64,000 nt of DNA from Agrobacterium vaccinii (GTDB taxonomy: Bacteria > Pseudomonadota > Alphaproteobacteria > Rhizobiales > Rhizobiaceae). Position 1 is the stretch's first letter. Each line of letters starts with the position of its first letter. Location: assembly GCF_021310995.1 (NCBI RefSeq), contig NZ_CP054150.1, positions 1,302,001-1,366,000 on the forward strand. The letters run 5' to 3'. Positions 55,004 to 64,000 of the stretch are shown here, in pieces. A program made the position numbers and the translations under genes. The notes under the pieces were generated by a model. It was not told the DNA's origin and searched no databases. It saw only the letters and a program-made list of their open reading frames with translations.

Positions 55004-55804
55004 TCAAACCAATGTTTGCAGCATCTTAGCGCCATTGGGAGCATTGACCTTGCCGCCCGTGATAAAAAAGGCAAAGACATCGCGTGGCTTTTTCTCTGCT
55101 TTTCGATCCGGCGCGATCAGCGGAAGGTCATCCGGTACCGAACCTCCAGCATAGGTCTTCAAGCGTTCGCCCCAGGCTTTTACATCCTTCTCAGGATAGC
55201 AGGTTTCGATGTCGTCCTCGCCTTTTTGCAGGCGGCAATAGACGAAGTCAGCCGTCACATCCGGCAACATCGGATAGTCGTGGTGGTCGGCGCAGACGAC
55301 TGCGACCTTGTGTTTTGCCAGGAGCTCGATGAATTCTGGAACCTGAAAGCTCGGATTGCGGACCTCCACGACATGCTGCAACGCCAGTCCGTCCTGCTTT
55401 TCCGGCAGGAGTGCCAGAAAGCGAGCGAAGTCTTCCGGCTCGAATTTCTTGGTCGGCGCAAATTGCCACAGGATCGGGCCTAGATGATCGCCCAGCTCCG
55501 TCAGGCCTTGTGTGAGAAATTTCGCCATCGATTCACCCGCCTCGGCCAGCACCTTGCGGTTCGTCACGAAGCGGCTGGCTTTGAGCGAGAAAATGAAGCC
55601 ATCTGGTACTTCCGACGCCCATTTCGCGAATGTCTCAGGCTTCTGACTACCGTAGTATGTGCCGTTGACCTCGATAGCGGCCAACTGACTGCTGGCGTGT
55701 TCGAGCTGACGTCGCTTCGGCATCTTCTCAGGATAGAATGTGCCTTCCCAAGGCTCGAAGGTCCAGCCGCCAATGCCGGTGCGGATCGTGCCAGTCTTGC
55801 TCAT
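55004..55804 (-). CDS. DUF72 domain-containing protein (YecE-like)
   Basis: A 266-residue TIM-barrel-like protein of the DUF72/YecE family. Family signatures are GIGGWTFEPWEGTFYPEKM at the N-terminus, EVNGTYYGSQKPETFAKWA, FIFSLKASRFVTN and LGDHLGPILWQFAPTKKF. The biochemical function of the family is unknown; its TIM-barrel suggests an enzyme. It ends with GKVNAPNGAKMLQTLV. It lies downstream of uvrA on the same strand with a 40-bp gap. Confidence 0.88.
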   Translation of the reverse strand: MSKTGTIRTGIGGWTFEPWEGTFYPEKMPKRRQLEHASSQLAAIEVNGTYYGSQKPETFAKWASEVPDGFIFSLKASRFVTNRKVLAEAGESMAKFLTQGLTELGDHLGPILWQFAPTKKFEPEDFARFLALLPEKQDGLALQHVVEVRNPSFQVPEFIELLAKHKVAVVCADHHDYPMLPDVTADFVYCRLQKGEDDIETCYPEKDVKAWGERLKTYAGGSVPDDLPLIAPDRKAEKKPRDVFAFFITGGKVNAPNGAKMLQTLV

Positions 55805-55846
55805 TCTTCTCTCCCGTAAATGCCTGATCCCGGTGCAGAGGGCGCG

Positions 55847-58768
55847 TTACTCCGCTGCCTCAATCTTTCGGTCGGAACGACGCTCCAGCAGTTCTTTCAG
55901 GAAATGACCGGTATAGGAGCGCTTCTCCTTGACGATCTGTTCCGGCGTGCCGGTTGCCACGATCTCACCGCCGCCGGTACCGCCTTCGGGACCGATATCG
56001 ATAACCCAATCCGCAGTCTTGATGACTTCGAGATTATGTTCGATGACGACGACGGAGTTGCCCTGATTGACCAGTTCATGCAGCATTTCCAAGAGCTTGT
56101 TGACGTCGTGGAAATGCAGGCCGGTTGTCGGCTCGTCGAGAATATAGAGCGTGCGGCCCGTTGAACGCTTGGATAGCTCCTTCGCCAACTTCACGCGCTG
56201 CGCTTCACCACCCGACAGGGTGTTGGCCTGCTGCCCAACCTTGATGTAGCCAAGTCCGACGTCGAATAGCGACTGCAGCTTGTCACGCACGGCAGGCACA
56301 GCCGCGAAGAACTCCACACCTTCTTCGACCGTCATATCCAGAACGTCGGCGATGGATTTGGACTTGAAAGTCACATCGAGTGTTTCACGATTGTAGCGCT
56401 TGCCGTGGCAAACGTCACAGGTGACGTAAACGTCAGGCAAGAAGTGCATCTCGATCTTGATGACGCCATCACCCTGACAGGCTTCGCATCTACCACCCTT
56501 TACGTTGAAGGAGAAGCGGCCCGGCGCATAACCACGCGCCTTGGATTCCGGCAATCCAGCAAACCAGTCGCGGATTGGCGTGAAGGCGCCAGTGTAGGTG
56601 GCCGGGTTGGAGCGCGGTGTGCGACCGATGGGTGACTGATCGATATCGATGACCTTGTCGATAAATTCGAAGCCATCGATGCGGTCATGTTCGGCGGGAA
56701 TTTCGCGTGCGCCCATGACGCGTCGCGCCGCGGATTTATACAGCGTCTCAATCAGGAATGTCGACTTTCCGCCGCCCGAAACGCCAGTCACCGCAGTGAA
56801 GACGCCAAGCGGGACGGAGGCGGTGACATTCTTCAAATTGTTGCCGCGTGCACCGACGACCTTGACTTCCTTACCCTTCTTGGCCTTGCGGCGCTCACTG
56901 GGAACCGCCACGCCAAGTTCGCCGGAAAGATACTTGCCGGTCAGCGATTTCGGGTTGGCCATCACCTGCTGCGGCGTACCTTCGGCAATCACCTCACCAC
57001 CGTGAATACCAGCGGCGGGACCGATATCGACAACGTAATCCGCCGTCATGATCGCGTCTTCATCATGCTCGACAACTATGACGGTGTTGCCGATATCGCG
57101 AAGATGTTTCAGCGTTTCCAGCAGACGTGCGTTGTCACGCTGGTGCAGGCCGATCGATGGCTCGTCGAGAACGTAGAGAACGCCTGTCAGACCAGAGCCG
57201 ATTTGCGAGGCGAGGCGAATACGCTGGCTCTCACCACCGGACAGGGTGCCGGAATTTCGCGACAGGCTCAAATAATCCAGCCCGACATCGTTGAGGAAGC
57301 GCAGGCGTTCGCGGATTTCCTTCAGGATACGAACGGCGATCTCATTCTGTTTGGCATTGAGCGATTCCGGCAAAACCTCGAACCAGTCGCGTGCTACGCG
57401 GATCGACATTTCCGTGACCTGGCCGATGTGCAGCTTGTTGATCTTCACCGCCAGGGCTTCCGGCTTCAGGCGATACCCGGCGCAGGCCGGGCAGGGTGCT
57501 GCCGACATGTAGCGTTCGATCTCTTCACGCGCCCATGCGCTATCAGTCTCTTTCCAGCGGCGCTCGAGGTTTGGAACGATGCCTTCGAAGTTCTTGACCG
57601 TCTTATAGGAGCGAGCGCCGTCCTGATATTCGAACTCGACCTTGTCGTCAGTACCGTGAAGAATGGCCTTTTTCGCGGCATCCGTCAGGTCGTTCCAGCG
57701 GCTCGAAAGCTTGAAACCGAAGGCTTTGCCAAGGGCTTCCAGCGTTTGATTATAATAGGGTGACGATGATTTTGCCCAAGGTGCCACGGCCCCATCTTTC
57801 AACGTGCGGGCAGGCTCCGGCACGATGAGTGCAATATCGACTTTCTGCTGCGAGCCAAGGCCATCGCAAGTGGGGCAAGCACCGAACGGATTATTGAAGG
57901 AAAACAAGCGCGGCTCGATCTCGGAGATCGTGAAGCCCGATACGGGGCAGGCAAACTTTTCCGAGAAAAGCACCCGCTCATGGGTTTCGTTGAGCGACTT
58001 ATTGGCCGATCCACCCGCCGATGTTTCCTCTGGCGGCAGGGGCTTGTCGGCAAATTCTGCAACAGCCAGACCGTCTGCGAGTTTCAGGCAGGTTTCGAGA
58101 CTGTCCGCCAAACGCGCTGCCATATCTGGCCGCACAACGGCGCGGTCCACGACGACATCGATATCGTGCTTGTATTTCTTGTCCAGCGCCGGGACATCGG
58201 CAATTTCGTAGAATTGGCCATCCACCTTTACGCGCTGGAAGCCCTTCTTCATCAGTTCGGCCAGCTCTTTTTTATATTCGCCTTTACGACCTCTGATCAT
58301 GGGCGCAAGAATATAGAGCCGCTTGCCCTCCTCGAACGCGAGGATGCGGTCGACCATCTGGCTGACGGTCTGGCTTTCGATGGGCAGCCCGGTCGCTGGC
58401 GAATAGGGAACGCCGACACGCGCAAACAGTAGGCGCATGTAGTCATAGATTTCCGTGACAGTTCCGACCGTCGAGCGCGGGTTGCGCGAGGTCGTCTTCT
58501 GTTCGATGGAAATGGCCGGCGACAGACCTTCGATCTGATCCACGTCGGGCTTCTGCATCATTTCCAGAAACTGCCGGGCATAGGCCGAAAGGCTTTCGAC
58601 GTAGCGACGCTGCCCCTCCGCATAGATCGTGTCAAATGCGAGAGAAGATTTGCCGGAGCCCGACAGCCCAGTCATGACGATCAGCTTGTTGCGCGGCAAA
58701 TCCAGATCGATGCCTTTGAGGTTGTGCTCGCGGGCGCCACGGATCGAAATCGTCTTTAATTCACTCAT
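55847..58768 (-). CDS. uvrA: Excinuclease ABC subunit UvrA
   Basis: A 973-residue damage-recognition ATPase of nucleotide excision repair. Two ABC ATPase halves are present, Walker [14 protein letters not shown] (about residue 30) and [13 protein letters not shown] (about 650), each with an [16 protein letters not shown] signature, and zinc fingers CPVSGFT...CPTCDG and CEACQG...CDVCHG. The start is ATG 58768 ([11 protein letters not shown]); a TTG four codons earlier is less likely. It is divergent from ssb with an SOS box between them, so damage induction through LexA is expected. Confidence 0.97.
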   Translation of the reverse strand: MSELKTISIRGAREHNLKGIDLDLPRNKLIVMTGLSGSGKSSLAFDTIYAEGQRRYVESLSAYARQFLEMMQKPDVDQIEGLSPAISIEQKTTSRNPRSTVGTVTEIYDYMRLLFARVGVPYSPATGLPIESQTVSQMVDRILAFEEGKRLYILAPMIRGRKGEYKKELAELMKKGFQRVKVDGQFYEIADVPALDKKYKHDIDVVVDRAVVRPDMAARLADSLETCLKLADGLAVAEFADKPLPPEETSAGGSANKSLNETHERVLFSEKFACPVSGFTISEIEPRLFSFNNPFGACPTCDGLGSQQKVDIALIVPEPARTLKDGAVAPWAKSSSPYYNQTLEALGKAFGFKLSSRWNDLTDAAKKAILHGTDDKVEFEYQDGARSYKTVKNFEGIVPNLERRWKETDSAWAREEIERYMSAAPCPACAGYRLKPEALAVKINKLHIGQVTEMSIRVARDWFEVLPESLNAKQNEIAVRILKEIRERLRFLNDVGLDYLSLSRNSGTLSGGESQRIRLASQIGSGLTGVLYVLDEPSIGLHQRDNARLLETLKHLRDIGNTVIVVEHDEDAIMTADYVVDIGPAAGIHGGEVIAEGTPQQVMANPKSLTGKYLSGELGVAVPSERRKAKKGKEVKVVGARGNNLKNVTASVPLGVFTAVTGVSGGGKSTFLIETLYKSAARRVMGAREIPAEHDRIDGFEFIDKVIDIDQSPIGRTPRSNPATYTGAFTPIRDWFAGLPESKARGYAPGRFSFNVKGGRCEACQGDGVIKIEMHFLPDVYVTCDVCHGKRYNRETLDVTFKSKSIADVLDMTVEEGVEFFAAVPAVRDKLQSLFDVGLGYIKVGQQANTLSGGEAQRVKLAKELSKRSTGRTLYILDEPTTGLHFHDVNKLLEMLHELVNQGNSVVVIEHNLEVIKTADWVIDIGPEGGTGGGEIVATGTPEQIVKEKRSYTGHFLKELLERRSDRKIEAAE

Positions 58769-58894
58769 GAGGAGGCTCAAAATACTCGTTGGGAGGCGTA
58801 GGCTCTTATGTAATGACCGAAACCGGCGTGTCGAGGTATATTAAGATTTTCGTATGCTTTTCGATGCGCTTGACTCACTCGATTGCCTTTAATA

Positions 58895-58909
58895 GAACAA
58901 ATGAAGAAC
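58895..58909. promoter_or_regulatory. LexA/SOS box between uvrA and ssb
   Basis: GAAC-AAATGAA-GAAC on the plus strand, which reads GTTC-N7-GTTC on the uvrA strand, the direct-repeat SOS box of alphaproteobacteria. It is 126 bp from the uvrA start and 147 bp from ssb. Confidence 0.82.
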
Positions 58910-59056
58910 GATTGACAAGTGTCTTCACAGGACAAAAACATTCCTTGTGGATTGTCGTTCCATCCGGTGCCCTTCCGGCGCAAGGATGGTCTATGGTGAA
59001 TGAGATTTTGAACAGTATGAGGCTGGCCATGACGGCTGGTAGACAGGATTGAAGAG

Positions 59057-59581
59057 ATGGCTGGCAGCGTAAACAAGGTTATTCTGGTTGGAAATGTCGG
59101 CGCTGATCCCGAAATTCGCCGCACGCAGGACGGTCGCCCCATCGCGAATTTGCGGATTGCCACGTCTGAAAGCTGGCGTGACCGTAACTCCGGTGAACGC
59201 CGCGAAAAGACCGAATGGCACACCGTCGTGGTTTTCAACGAAGGCCTTTGCAAGGTCGTCGAGCAATATGTGAAGAAGGGTGCCAAGCTCTATATCGAGG
59301 GCGCGCTTCAGACCCGCAAATGGCAGGACCAGACCGGCGCCGATCGTTACTCCACGGAAATCGTGTTGCAGGGCTTCAACTCCACGCTGACCATGCTTGA
59401 TGGTCGCGGTGAAGGCGGCGGTGGTGGTGCAGGCCGTGGCGGAGACGATTTCGGTGGCGGCGGCGGAAATTACGGCGGCGGCAACGATCAGCCATCGTCC
59501 TCTTCGCGCGGTGGCGCATCCCGCGGCGGCCAGCCAGCAGGCAATTTCAACAATGACATGGACGACGATATTCCATTCTGA
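59057..59581 (+). CDS. ssb: Single-stranded DNA-binding protein SSB
   Basis: A 174-residue OB-fold protein that coats single-stranded DNA during replication and repair. The OB domain spans about residues 4-115 ([40 protein letters not shown]). A Gly-rich linker follows (residues about 120-155), then the acidic tail MDDDIPF that recruits partner proteins. The start ATG 59057 has GAAGAG upstream. It is divergent from uvrA with an SOS box in between. Confidence 0.97.
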   Translation: MAGSVNKVILVGNVGADPEIRRTQDGRPIANLRIATSESWRDRNSGERREKTEWHTVVVFNEGLCKVVEQYVKKGAKLYIEGALQTRKWQDQTGADRYSTEIVLQGFNSTLTMLDGRGEGGGGGAGRGGDDFGGGGGNYGGGNDQPSSSSRGGASRGGQPAGNFNNDMDDDIPF

Positions 59582-59607
59582 TTTTTGAACCATAGCAGGG
59601 GGACAGC

Positions 59608-59871
59608 ATGACCGAGACGACGACAACGACGCGCCAGCCATCGACTTGGCGCATCGTCCTTGCAGCGATTCTGGATTTCTTTACGGCCTTCTGGGTATTC
59701 GGATATCTCGTTGCTGTTGTGTCCGGCGGACGCACGGAAAGCGGTTTCAGCCTGCAGGGCATGCCTGCGCTTATTCTCTTTGCGCTCATCGTTGCCTACT
59801 TTTTGGTCTTCAATCGCTACTTGGGCGGAACGATCTGGAAGCGCATTTTGAAGGCGAGGCGGTCCGACTGA
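59608..59871 (+). CDS. Small membrane protein, RDD-like
   Basis: An 87-residue protein with two membrane helices (about residues 17-40 and 50-70). The first contains ILDFFTAFWVFGYLVAVVSGG, the second PALILFALIVAYFLVFNRYLGGTIWKRIL, which resembles the last part of RDD-family proteins (G-T-x-W-K-R). The N-terminus is a Thr-rich cytosolic tail. It follows ssb by 26 bp with AGGGGGACAGC upstream, so it may share the ssb transcript. Function unknown. Confidence 0.7.
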   Translation: MTETTTTTRQPSTWRIVLAAILDFFTAFWVFGYLVAVVSGGRTESGFSLQGMPALILFALIVAYFLVFNRYLGGTIWKRILKARRSD

Positions 59872-59959
59872 ACGTTTACTGACGCTGAGGGGCACGCAGG
59901 CCATTAGGTTCGGTCTGTTGCTTCATTGGTCTGTTAGATGAAGTTTCGGTTGGCGGCGT

Positions 59960-61108
59960 TTATTTGCCAGCCTTGTCCGCCAACATTCCCACCATCACGT
60001 CCGATTGGGAAATGATGCCAGCAAGTTTTTTGTTGCTGTCTACGACAGGCAGATAATGCAGGCCCTGTTCCGCCAGCATAATGATGGCGTCCTCTATCGG
60101 CGTCTCCGGTGAGACGGTTTTGACCGGCGATGTCATGATGTCTTTGACGGTGCCATTCGGCGCGCTGCGTCCTGAAAAGATCAGCCGGATGCGCTGAAGA
60201 AGCCCGATCACCGGGCGGCCACTCGTCCAGCTTGCCTTTTCCAGAAAATCCGTCTGCGTCACAATGCCGACCACCTCGGCTGTGTCGTTGGTCACCGGTA
60301 GAGCCTTGAAATGGTGGTCGCGCATCAGGTCGTGCGCGGTTTTCAGAGAGTCGTCCGGCGCCACACCAACGACGTCGCGTGACATGATGCTCGCGCAATC
60401 CAGATGGGTCGTGCGGCGTCTGTAGGAGCGCAGTTCGGTACGGCGCAAAATCGTTTCGAGATCGTCGCGATCGATGTCGATGACCTGATCATACTCCCTC
60501 AAGACATCATCAAGATCATCTCTGGAAAAGCCGATACGCTGGATAGGTGAGGGGTCTTTCGTGCCATGGCTGGCGGGGACGGAGCGGACGACGTGAGGGT
60601 AACGACGGCCTGAGATGTTGTTGAAGATCACAGCGAGGGCGAGAAGCGCTACGGAGTTTCCAGCCACTGGCCACAGCACGAAGCCGTAACCCAATCCTTG
60701 AATGGCTGATCCACCCAATACCGCAGTCAGTGCAACAGCGCCGCTGGGCGGATGGAGGCAACGCAGCGTCATCATTGCAGCAATGGCGATGCTGATCGCC
60801 AGTGCTGCCGCCAAGAAGGGGTCTGCGACCAACATCGCGACGGTTACGCCCACAAAAGCGGAAACAATATTGCCGCAGAGAATGGACCAAGGCTGCGCAA
60901 GCGGGCTTGAGGGAACGGCGAACAACAGCACGGCGGAGGCGCCCATGGGCGCAATAAGGGCTGGCAACGCGGCATTGTCGCCAACTGCCCAGTGCCCGAT
61001 AAGGCCTGTTACAAGAATTCCGAGTAGTGCCCCGGTCGCGGAGCGAAGACGCTCCTTATAACTGACCGGCATTGTCTCCGGCACAACGCGGCGTAACGGA
61101 TTTAGCAT
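59960..61108 (-). CDS. HPP-family membrane protein with two CBS domains
   Basis: A 382-residue protein. The N-terminal half (about 25-175) is an HPP integral membrane domain with four helices and the signature LRCLHPPSGAVALT. The C-terminal half carries two CBS domains (about 245-300 and 320-380; CASIMSRDVVGVAPDDSL and VKDIMTSPVKTVSPETPI), which usually bind adenylates and adjust transport. HPP proteins of other organisms have been linked to nitrite transport in chloroplasts and cyanobacteria; the substrate here is unknown. The neighbours ssb and marC give no clue. Confidence 0.88.
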   Translation of the reverse strand: MLNPLRRVVPETMPVSYKERLRSATGALLGILVTGLIGHWAVGDNAALPALIAPMGASAVLLFAVPSSPLAQPWSILCGNIVSAFVGVTVAMLVADPFLAAALAISIAIAAMMTLRCLHPPSGAVALTAVLGGSAIQGLGYGFVLWPVAGNSVALLALAVIFNNISGRRYPHVVRSVPASHGTKDPSPIQRIGFSRDDLDDVLREYDQVIDIDRDDLETILRRTELRSYRRRTTHLDCASIMSRDVVGVAPDDSLKTAHDLMRDHHFKALPVTNDTAEVVGIVTQTDFLEKASWTSGRPVIGLLQRIRLIFSGRSAPNGTVKDIMTSPVKTVSPETPIEDAIIMLAEQGLHYLPVVDSNKKLAGIISQSDVMVGMLADKAGK

Positions 61109-61128
61109 TCTGAAACTCTCGTGTGTCG

Positions 61129-61758
61129 TTACGACGCAATAACAGATTTCACGCCGTCCACCACGAACTGCACCGAAAGCGCTGCCAAAAGTACGCCCAG
61201 CAAGCGGGTTAGGATGGCGCGGCCGGTGTTGCCGAGAAAGCGGTCCAGACGGTCGGCAGCGAGCAGCGCGAGAAACACCAGCAGCATGCTGAAGGCGAGG
61301 ATGAGAATAAAGATGATCTTGTCGAACGTCGTCTGCATCGAGCCTGAGATCAGCACGGTTGCGGAGATCGCACCGGGACCGGCGATCAACGGGAGCGCCA
61401 AAGGAAAGACGGCGATATTCTGGATGTGATCCAACGTGATCGCCATTTCCGACGTCTTTTCCTTACGCTCCTGCCGCTTTTCGAAAATCATTTCAAAGGA
61501 AATCCAGAAGAGCAGAAGGCCGCCGGAGATGCGGAAGGCACCCAGAGATATACCGAGGAGTTCCAGAATGGACGAACCGAACAGAGCAAACATGGCGAGA
61601 ATGGCAAAGGCGATGATCGAGCCTCTCAGCGCCACCTGGCCGCGCTGGGCCCGCGTCATGCCAACCGTCAGCGCCAGAAACACAGGCGCAAGGCCGGGTG
61701 GGTCGAGTGTCACCAGCATCGTTGTCAGCGCGTTGATGAGAAGTTCGGTGGTTGCCAT
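61129..61758 (-). CDS. MarC-family membrane protein
   Basis: A 209-residue protein with six predicted helices, of the MarC/NAAT family. Conserved parts are LVTLDPPGLAPVFLALTVGMT near the N-terminus, FRISGGLLLFWISFEMIF and FPLALPLIAGPGAISATVLIS in the middle. E. coli MarC was once linked to drug resistance, a role later withdrawn, so the function is unknown. It lies 20 bp before the HPP-CBS gene on the same strand, so both may be co-transcribed. Confidence 0.92.
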   Translation of the reverse strand: MATTELLINALTTMLVTLDPPGLAPVFLALTVGMTRAQRGQVALRGSIIAFAILAMFALFGSSILELLGISLGAFRISGGLLLFWISFEMIFEKRQERKEKTSEMAITLDHIQNIAVFPLALPLIAGPGAISATVLISGSMQTTFDKIIFILILAFSMLLVFLALLAADRLDRFLGNTGRAILTRLLGVLLAALSVQFVVDGVKSVIAS

Positions 61759-62011
61759 GGTGTCCCCGTTTCAGCGCTTGCAAACCCCGTGCATTGGCAG
61801 GAGTTTCGACGTCTTGTTTTGCGTGATGGTAGGTAAGTCACGCCCGGTTTGAAACCCCGCCCGAGCCGTTTTCGCCCACCACCTTGATAAAACTGTGTAT
61901 CGTCTTGCAAATGACGCAAAAGACTGTTCAAAACGCCCTTGGAAATTGGCGCTTTAGCACTGTTTCCGCTATAAAAATCCATCCGATTCTTAACATAGAA
62001 TGTGATCCGAT
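61759..62011. promoter_or_regulatory. Intergenic region before gyrA
   Basis: 250 bp between the divergent marC and gyrA genes. The last 110 bp are AT-richer (TATAAAAATCC, ATTCTTAACATAGAAT) and should hold the gyrA promoter. No repeat or operator is recognised. Confidence 0.4.
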
Positions 62012-64000
62012 TTGACTGACCAGAGCCCCCCAGGCGGCGGAAAGCTTCCGCCAGGCATTGAGCCGATTTCCATCATGGAGGAAATGCAGCGGTCGTATCT
62101 CGATTACGCCATGAGCGTTATCGTCAGCCGTGCGCTTCCAGACGTCCGTGACGGACTGAAACCCGTTCATCGCCGTATTCTTTATGGGATGAATGAACTC
62201 GGCCTCGACTGGAACAAGAAATACGTCAAGTCCGCCCGCGTAACCGGTGACGTGATGGGTAAATACCATCCGCACGGGGACTCGGCGATTTACGACGCGT
62301 TGGCACGTATGGCCCAGGACTGGTCGCTGCGCATGCCGCTGATCGATGGCCAGGGCAATTTCGGCTCCATTGACGGCGATCCGCCAGCTGCCCAGCGTTA
62401 TACCGAGTGCCGCCTCGAGAAGGTGGCGCACGCGCTGCTGGATGATCTCGACAAGGAAACGGTCGATTTCCGCGACAACTACGATGGCACCATGACGGAG
62501 CCGGTCGTGGTTCCCGCCAAGTTCCCCAACCTTCTCGTCAATGGCGCAGGCGGCATCGCCGTCGGCATGGCGACCAACATTCCTCCGCACAATCTGACCG
62601 AAGTCATCAACGGCTCCATCGCGCTGATCGACAACCCGGAGATCGAGTTGCCGGAACTGATGGAAATCATTCCCGGCCCGGATTTCCCGACAGGCGCCTT
62701 CATTCTCGGACGCTCGGGCATTCGTTCGGCTTACGAAACAGGCCGTGGTTCCGTCATCATGCGCGGCCGTGCGACGATCGAGCCGATGCGTGGCGACCGC
62801 GAACAGATCATCATCACCGAAGTTCCCTTCCAGGTGAACAAGTCGTCGATGATCGAAAAGATGGCCGAACTGGTCAAGGACAAACGCGTCGAAGGCATTT
62901 CCGACCTTCGCGACGAGTCCGACCGCCAGGGTTACCGCGTGGTGGTCGAGCTGAAGCGTGATGCCAATGCCGAAGTCATTTTGAACCAGCTTTACCGTTA
63001 CACGCCATTGCAGACGTCTTTCGGTTGCAACATGGTGGCGCTGAACGGCGGCAAGCCGGAGCAGATGACGCTGCTGGACATGCTGCGCGCTTTCGTTTCC
63101 TTCCGCGAAGAAGTCGTCAGCCGTCGTACCAAGTACCTGCTGCGCAAGGCGCGTGACCGCGCGCATGTGTTGGTGGGTCTGGCGATTGCAGTCGCCAATA
63201 TCGACGAGGTCATTCGAGTCATCCGTCAGGCACCTGACCCGGCAACCGCGCGTGAGCAGTTGATGACACGCCGCTGGCCTGCCTCGGATGTCGAAAGCCT
63301 GATCATGTTGATCGACGATCCGCGCCACCGCATCAACGAGGACAAGACCTATAATCTGTCCGAAGAGCAGGCGCGCGCCATTCTCGAATTGCGCTTGGCA
63401 CGTTTGACGGCTCTCGGTCGCGATGAAATCGGTGACGAGCTGAACAAGATCGGCGCCGAGATCAGTGAATATCTCGATATTCTGTCGTCCCGCATTCGCA
63501 TTCAGCAAATCGTCAAGGATGAGCTGGCAGCGGTGCGTGATGAGTTCGGCACGCCGCGTCGAAGCCAGATCGTCGAAGGCGGCCCTGATATGGACGATGA
63601 AGACCTCATCGCCCGCGAAGACATGGTCGTGACCGTATCGCACCTCGGCTACATCAAGCGCGTGCCGTTGACGACCTACAAGGCGCAGCGTCGTGGCGGT
63701 AAGGGTCGCTCCGGCATGGCAACGCGCGATGCGGACTTCGTGAACCGGCTGTTCGTGGCAAACACCCATACGCCCGTTCTGTTCTTCTCCTCGCGCGGTA
63801 TCGTCTATAAGGAAAAGGTCTGGCGTCTGCCTATCGGCACCCCGCAGTCCAAGGGCAAGGCACTGATCAACATGTTGCCATTGGCGGCTGGCGAGCGCAT
63901 CACCACCATCATGCCATTGCCGGAAGACGAGACGACGTGGGAAACGCTGGACGTGATGTTCTCGACCACGCGTGGAACGGTTCGCCGTAACAAGCTCTCC
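62012..64000 (+). CDS. gyrA: DNA gyrase subunit A, 5' part (cut by window end)
   Basis: The first 663 codons of the gyrase A subunit, which cuts and reseals DNA during supercoiling. The reading frame starts at TTG 62012, since an in-frame TGA lies at 62003-62005 and the peptide from TTG ([11 protein letters not shown]...) agrees with rhizobial GyrA N-termini. The catalytic tyrosine is Tyr130 in PAAQRYTE. In the quinolone-resistance region [15 protein letters not shown] keeps the Ser and Asp of the sensitive form. The C-terminal beta-pinwheel begins around residue 530 ([19 protein letters not shown] is its GyrA box area). The 3' end lies outside the window. Confidence 0.96.
   Translation, partial: MTDQSPPGGGKLPPGIEPISIMEEMQRSYLDYAMSVIVSRALPDVRDGLKPVHRRILYGMNELGLDWNKKYVKSARVTGDVMGKYHPHGDSAIYDALARMAQDWSLRMPLIDGQGNFGSIDGDPPAAQRYTECRLEKVAHALLDDLDKETVDFRDNYDGTMTEPVVVPAKFPNLLVNGAGGIAVGMATNIPPHNLTEVINGSIALIDNPEIELPELMEIIPGPDFPTGAFILGRSGIRSAYETGRGSVIMRGRATIEPMRGDREQIIITEVPFQVNKSSMIEKMAELVKDKRVEGISDLRDESDRQGYRVVVELKRDANAEVILNQLYRYTPLQTSFGCNMVALNGGKPEQMTLLDMLRAFVSFREEVVSRRTKYLLRKARDRAHVLVGLAIAVANIDEVIRVIRQAPDPATAREQLMTRRWPASDVESLIMLIDDPRHRINEDKTYNLSEEQARAILELRLARLTALGRDEIGDELNKIGAEISEYLDILSSRIRIQQIVKDELAAVRDEFGTPRRSQIVEGGPDMDDEDLIAREDMVVTVSHLGYIKRVPLTTYKAQRRGGKGRSGMATRDADFVNRLFVANTHTPVLFFSSRGIVYKEKVWRLPIGTPQSKGKALINMLPLAAGERITTIMPLPEDETTWETLDVMFSTTRGTVRRNKLS

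Noticed and set aside
61928..63769. 613-codon open frame antisense to gyrA
   Set aside because: Shadow of the GC-rich gyrA gene; all conserved gyrase motifs are on the plus strand.

Overview
The window is a GC-rich chromosomal segment of an alphaproteobacterium of the Rhizobiaceae (Agrobacterium / Allorhizobium / Rhizobium group). The evidence is the complete acpXL-fabZXL-fabF2XL-fabF1XL-adh2XL-lpxXL set for the very-long-chain lipid A acyl group, the fixNOQP-fixGHIS (ccoNOQP-ccoGHIS) microaerobic oxidase operons with FnrN, the ppiD-trpD-trpC-moaC-moeA order, a GTTC-N7-GTTC SOS box, and RIME-type palindromes between genes. I saw no rRNA, tRNA or CRISPR array.

Layout. 1-1.2 kb: two small accessory genes (a DUF1349 protein and a small lipoprotein). 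1.3-6.8 kb (minus): moeA, moaC, trpC, trpD, ppiD. 7.0-7.7 kb: three very short minus-strand ORFs for single-helix membrane peptides, each with its own ribosome binding site. 7.8-13.1 kb: coaD, two cyclophilins, queA, tgt, pabB. 13.4-15.7 kb: divergent fnrN and hemN around an FNR box. 15.8-21.7 kb: lipid A very-long-chain fatty acid cluster. 21.9-24.1 kb: a tiny membrane ORF and two tandem paralogous PAS proteins. 24.1-28.9 kb: TauE/SafE permease, nucleoside hydrolase, alaC-type aminotransferase, hom.

28.9-32.2 kb is the least ordinary part. It is 3.3 kb with no host gene, holding an IS110 element with a structured leader (candidate bridge RNA), RIME-like palindromes, a roughly 0.7-0.8 kb tract that folds into more than a dozen strong local hairpins with GNRA loops and G.U pairs (a candidate large structured RNA on the plus strand), two copies of a mosaic repeat, and a 22-bp tandem direct repeat just upstream of the ccoN FNR box.

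32.2-40.8 kb: ccoNOQP, an opposing SRPBCC gene, ccoGHIS. 40.9-47.5 kb: gnd, then a LacI regulator divergent from a GH2 beta-mannosidase and an aldo/keto reductase. 47.6-52.6 kb: an RcnB-like periplasmic protein and a zinc-homeostasis block (COG0523 GTPase, znuA, znuC, znuB, zur) with palindromic Zur-type boxes. 52.6-62 kb: gamma-carbonic anhydrase, FAH-family hydrolase, dusA, DUF72 protein, uvrA and ssb divergent around an SOS box, a small membrane protein, an HPP-CBS protein and marC. 62.0-64 kb: the 5' two thirds of gyrA, cut by the window end.

How the parts work together. FnrN senses low oxygen through an iron-sulfur cluster. FNR boxes stand in front of hemN (anaerobic haem synthesis), ccoN (cbb3 oxidase subunits) and ccoG (oxidase assembly and copper supply), so haem, enzyme and cofactor insertion are probably switched on together. 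Zur-type boxes tie the zinc importer and a zinc chaperone-like GTPase to the zur gene of the same operon.
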